DNA from: Panagrolaimus kolymaensis
Lineage: Eukaryota; Nematoda; Chromadorea; Rhabditida; Panagrolaimidae
Length of the DNA: 64,000 bases
Assembly: GCA_028622995.1 (NCBI GenBank)
Contig: JAJQJQ010000012.1
Span: 2,418,001 to 2,482,000, forward strand
Direction of reading: 5' to 3'
Below are positions 60,301 through 64,000 of this stretch, one piece after another. Position 1 is the stretch's first letter. Each line of letters begins with the position of its first letter. Below the pieces are notes generated by a model. That model ran no database searches and was not told the DNA's origin. It saw only the letters and a program-made list of their open reading frames with translations. A program made the translations under genes and the position numbers.

Positions 60301-63300
60301 TGCGGTTTCAAAGGCAAAAAAAAGAAAACAGCTTTTTTAACCGTTTTTTTTTGGCAGCGAAGAAGCTTTTTTCCTCTCATTTTTTTTTTTGCAAATGGCC
60401 TTTCTCATTTTTTGTCTATGTCGTTGATATTGCTGTTGCAAGCTGAAACCAGTTTCAAATAAATGCATAAAGCTGCCCAATGGCAGCAACAGAAGAACAG
60501 AGCAGCTGAGAAAGAATAGAAAGAAACTAGGAGCCATTTGCAATTGCGCAATTTACAAAAAATATGCCGAAAGAAAAATGAAAATGAATAATTTTAGTAG
60601 AAAAAAAGTTGATTTATGTTTAAAAACAAAAAAAAAGAGAAAAGAGAAAGCTGCAAAAATGATTTTATTTAAAAAAAAGTAAAAGCGATGGTGCTGCTTT
60701 AGGGCCATTGAGGTCAAAGACATTGCAAAGAAAGGTTAGATAGAAAAGGTTTGATAAGATTCGTTAGAAAATAAGGGAGTAAAAAAATGAAAAAATGTCA
60801 AGAATTTGAATCGGGTTTTTAGAATACTTTGCTTGCATTGTTGGTTTACAAAAGAAGTGATGTCGTCGCTTTTATTTTGATGCAAAAAGTTTAAAAACTA
60901 CTATTAACTTTTTATAAAATATATTTTATAATTTTTTTAGAGACAATGGATCATTGCAATATCAGATTTTAATTTGAATTTTATTCCTGAACTAAAAGAG
61001 TATGTATTCGTGGTATTTGAACAAATTTTGTAACTTGAAGCATCACAAAGAGTTCAGAGAACTACTATACAATTAAAGGTTCAATAAAATGGAAAGCTTG
61101 AAGAATTCATTTAGCTTTAGTTTTTTAGATATTTCGAATCTTCCTTTTTGGGGCCAAAAGTTTTTATCAAAGGTGAGTAAATTAGAATAATTTTTTGATG
61201 ACCTTAAAAATGGGTTTAACTATCTTTCAACCTCTCTCTCTCTTTTTTTCTTTCGCTTTCTTTATTATTCAAATAAAACGAAAGCAACCAAAAAAAGTTT
61301 TATATTTTTTCTTTTTTTCTTTCTTTGCGCAATCATCAACTTTCACTTTTTCTTCTTCTCTATGTTCGGGGCCATGCACCGATAAGCATCATTCATCGAA
61401 GAAGCAATTGTAGCAGAAAAATGTGCCGCCACAAAACTATTTTCTTATTTCACGATTAGCGTATGATGATTAACGACACACCTGAGGAGAGAAAAAAAAT
61501 AAAATAAAAAATAATATAAATAAACTTTGCGTTATACCAATCGTCCCGTGGTCGGTGTAAAAAAAAGGAGAAGGAAAAGAGGTTGGTTGGGTATTAAACT
61601 AACCTTCGATGACAACCCGCAGAGGTCATTATCTTCATCTTCTCTTACTTAATTCAAACCTCGTCATAAAAAAATGGACTCAAAAAAAAATTTTTGCTGC
61701 AAACTGCTTTGACCACCGATTCAAGGCTAAAGGAAAGAAGGAAGAAAAAAAACTCAAAAAAAATTGTTATCTGATTAAAAAATCTTTGACTTTAGGTAAT
61801 GATGGCTGAAGGTCGAAAATGTGCTCAAAATCTAGGGCAAATTTGAATTTTGTTATGGAAAAGTGGCATGTTTGAAGTTTACAACCAAAAATAATAATAA
61901 TGGATGGCTTTTTTTAATAAAAAAAATTATTTAAACATGGCGATCCAACATAATGATTTACGGTATTTTACATTCAGAAAAAGTGAAGTCCCGCTATACG
62001 AAAGCTAAAGTATCGAATTATTAATAACAAAAGTTTTGATGAGGAATTTTATAGCTAAATTCTGTCAGCAAAGTACTTCGACATTATCTTTTTTTTTGAA
62101 AATCGTACAAAAAAGAAGCTCATATTCAAACGGTATCTTTCTTCATTTCAAATATCTATTTTCTTCGCTTGAGGGAAGAAAAATGAAAACCTAGCAATTG
62201 ACACCCATTCGAAGATAGCCTTGGCCTTCTTTCCTCCTTTTTTTCAAAATTCTTTTCAACTCAAAGGAATTTGAACAGTAAAAAAATGTGGGTGAAAAGT
62301 TTTAATTTGGCGCAATTTGTTTCACATTGTTTCTTTGTTTCAAGCAAAAAACGAACGAACCGTTCCAATCGTTCAACGTCGATGTCTTCAGCATTTAAAA
62401 CGTTTTTTTTAAATGAGTTAGTTGTTTTTCATCCTCACATTTTTTTAAAAGCGACGGAAGAAGGAATATAAAAAATATATATAAGGCGACGACCTCGGAG
62501 AGAGTTACTTCAAACGGCTGTCGGAAGTATGTAATCGACGAGGGACGGTGCCAGGCTCTTCAAAGGTATCCATCCAGCCTAGCTCTCCTCCACGGCTTTC
62601 TTTTTTTAATTGGTAGTAATGACAGAAAAAAAATTTCAAATTTTAAATTGAAAATGAACTACTCTGTCCATTCTTCACAAACTCATGAATATTTTGGTAT
62701 AAAGAAGTTTTTTTGATGGGTATTTAAATAATGTGGAGAAAGAAGAAGAAGGTAAAATAAATAAACATTCAAGGCAAATGTTTAAATTTGAAAAAGAAAT
62801 AATTATAAACATTTTTTTTAAAAGAAAAAAAAAGATCTTAGGAGAAAGATTTGAGGGAGACTTCAAGGGTAAGAAAAAGAAGGCAAGAAAAAAGGGTTTA
62901 TTTGAAGAAGAAAAAATCATAATTGTCGAAAGGATAAGGATGAACATAGAATTTTCGCGATTACTGCTATAGAGTATTCAAATTCATGATAAACCTAAAA
63001 AATAGAAAATTAATAAATATTTTTTTTCAAAATCCAAATCTTTAAAATATTTACGAAAAAAGAAATAATTTTCTTCAACAAAAAAACACGATTCACTAAT
63101 AACCAAAGATAGTTTAGATAAAAGCGAGTCTAAGAATTTTTCTCAAACACTCACATGCTTATTTTTTAAGTCCACATAATGACTTCTAAAACCTTCATCC
63201 AAATCCATAAAAAAATCAAAGTTTTTTCTCAAAGTTTGAGAACTTCCTGACAACCATTCCATTCATCCCAATATGACACCTCTTTTTTTCTTCTACTTAA

Positions 63301-64000
63301 GTTTGAAGTTTCCCAGACCATCGTCGTTTACTTAAAACATATTTGGCCGGTCTTTCTCTTTCTCTCATTCATTCATAATCGATATAAATCATTTTGGGCA
63401 GTCAAAATACTTTTTTTTATATTTTCTTTATTGCTGCTGCTTGCTTTCCCTTACTTTTTTTTTATTTTATTTTTTATTTTTTTGCCTATAAGCAGTGCCC
63501 CGAAAACATTTTTCAAAAAAAATATATGAGTGTAGTAATCACAACAGATTCGCGCAGACTCAAAACCATTCTTTACAACAATGTCGGCATAAAATAAAAG
63601 CGGAAACATTAGAATTTGAAAAAGGTTTGAGAAAAAAAGGAATGCAGCTTTTAGCACCTCTCAAGGATCCTTCAAAAATACAATATAAAAGAAAAAGTAG
63701 AAAATTTTACTTTTGTTTTTCTTTAATTTCAAAGGATTGAAAAGTTTTCCACCTTCAATCATATTTTTAGAAAGCGACGAAGGCGAGCGATGGCGGCGAA
63801 GTTTTTTTTGATTGATTGCAGAAAAAAAGACAAGGTTATCTCTTGAAAGGTTTTTTTGTTTGTTTTAGAGTCAGAAATAGGCGTTCAGAAAGAAAAATTC
63901 AAAAAAAGCAAAGGCATGCATGCTTCTGTTCCGCAAAAATAATAAAAAAATTAAATGATTGAAAGCTTTATATTTATTTTTTTATATTTTTTGAAGGTGA
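54320..64000. other. Gene-poor region of nearly 10 kb
   Basis: No exon chain with good splice sites and coding composition on either strand. It is rich in A and T runs; one patch of higher GC lies at about 57900-58450, and CT-rich tracts occur near 56405 and 61230. It may be intergenic, or intron of a large gene whose exons lie outside the window. No rRNA, tRNA or CRISPR array was recognised. Confidence 0.45.

Noticed and set aside
63100..63130. miR-9-like seed (CTTTGGTTA on the minus strand)
   Set aside because: The match does not extend beyond the seed and no hairpin is evident.

Overview
The window looks like a free-living or parasitic nematode nuclear chromosome. It is AT-rich, protein genes are split by short introns (mostly 45-80 bp) with TTTTAG/TTTCAG acceptors, genes lie on both strands, and several products belong to nematode-typical or nematode-expanded families: a ground-like (hedgehog-related) secreted protein, a serpentine receptor, a Dicer-related RIG-I-like helicase and an M13 peptidase. 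Exon structures were built by hand from open frames, GT/AG sites and phase agreement; most close exactly in phase. The species cannot be named from the sequence alone.

Layout. 1-395: 5' part of a secreted protein (-). 806-1688: a non-autonomous hAT-type element. 2337-3825: alpha-arrestin with PPxY motifs (+). 3931-4908: short RRP12-like protein lacking the HEAT-repeat core (-). 5457-9274: single-pass receptor tyrosine kinase (-). 11832-15334: transmembrane protein with one VWA domain on each side of the membrane (+), with a second hAT-type element in its first intron. 15701-17659: coiled-coil, tail-anchored, KASH-like protein (-). 18611-19791: 7TM receptor (+). 19830-20086: small unknown gene (-). 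20284-23759: BRE1/RNF20 H2B ubiquitin ligase (-). 24558-28155 and 28304-29248: DRH/RIG-I-like helicase followed after 148 bp by a GATAD1-like gene (+), probably an operon. 29396-29975: four-TM protein (-). 30892-31820: TATA-binding protein (+). 36332-39090: F-box-like protein (+). 39563-40568: ground-like protein (-). 41274-44267: neprilysin-type peptidase (-). 47017-47363: lone first exon (-). 49881-52201: degenerate DDX20/Gemin3-like protein with RGG tail (-). 52816-54319: CDC25 phosphatase (-). 54320-64000: no convincing gene.

Gene density is high from 2 to 31 kb and low afterwards. Gene-poor stretches (31.8-36.3, 44.3-49.9 and 54.3-64 kb) are low-complexity AT-rich DNA and hold two near-perfect fold-back elements (46045-46263 and 47630-47838).

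Functional themes. Chromatin and transcription: BRE1, TBP and the GATAD1-like protein. Small-RNA or antiviral RNA sensing: the DRH helicase. RNP and ribosome assembly: RRP12-like and Gemin3-like proteins, both reduced relative to their families. Cell cycle: CDC25. Cell surface: the kinase, VWA protein, 7TM receptor, neprilysin and arrestin. The most unusual items are the two-sided VWA protein, the reduced RRP12 and Gemin3 homologues, the KASH-like protein, the helicase/GATAD1-like operon, and four mobile or fold-back elements, two of which have clean 8-bp target duplications.
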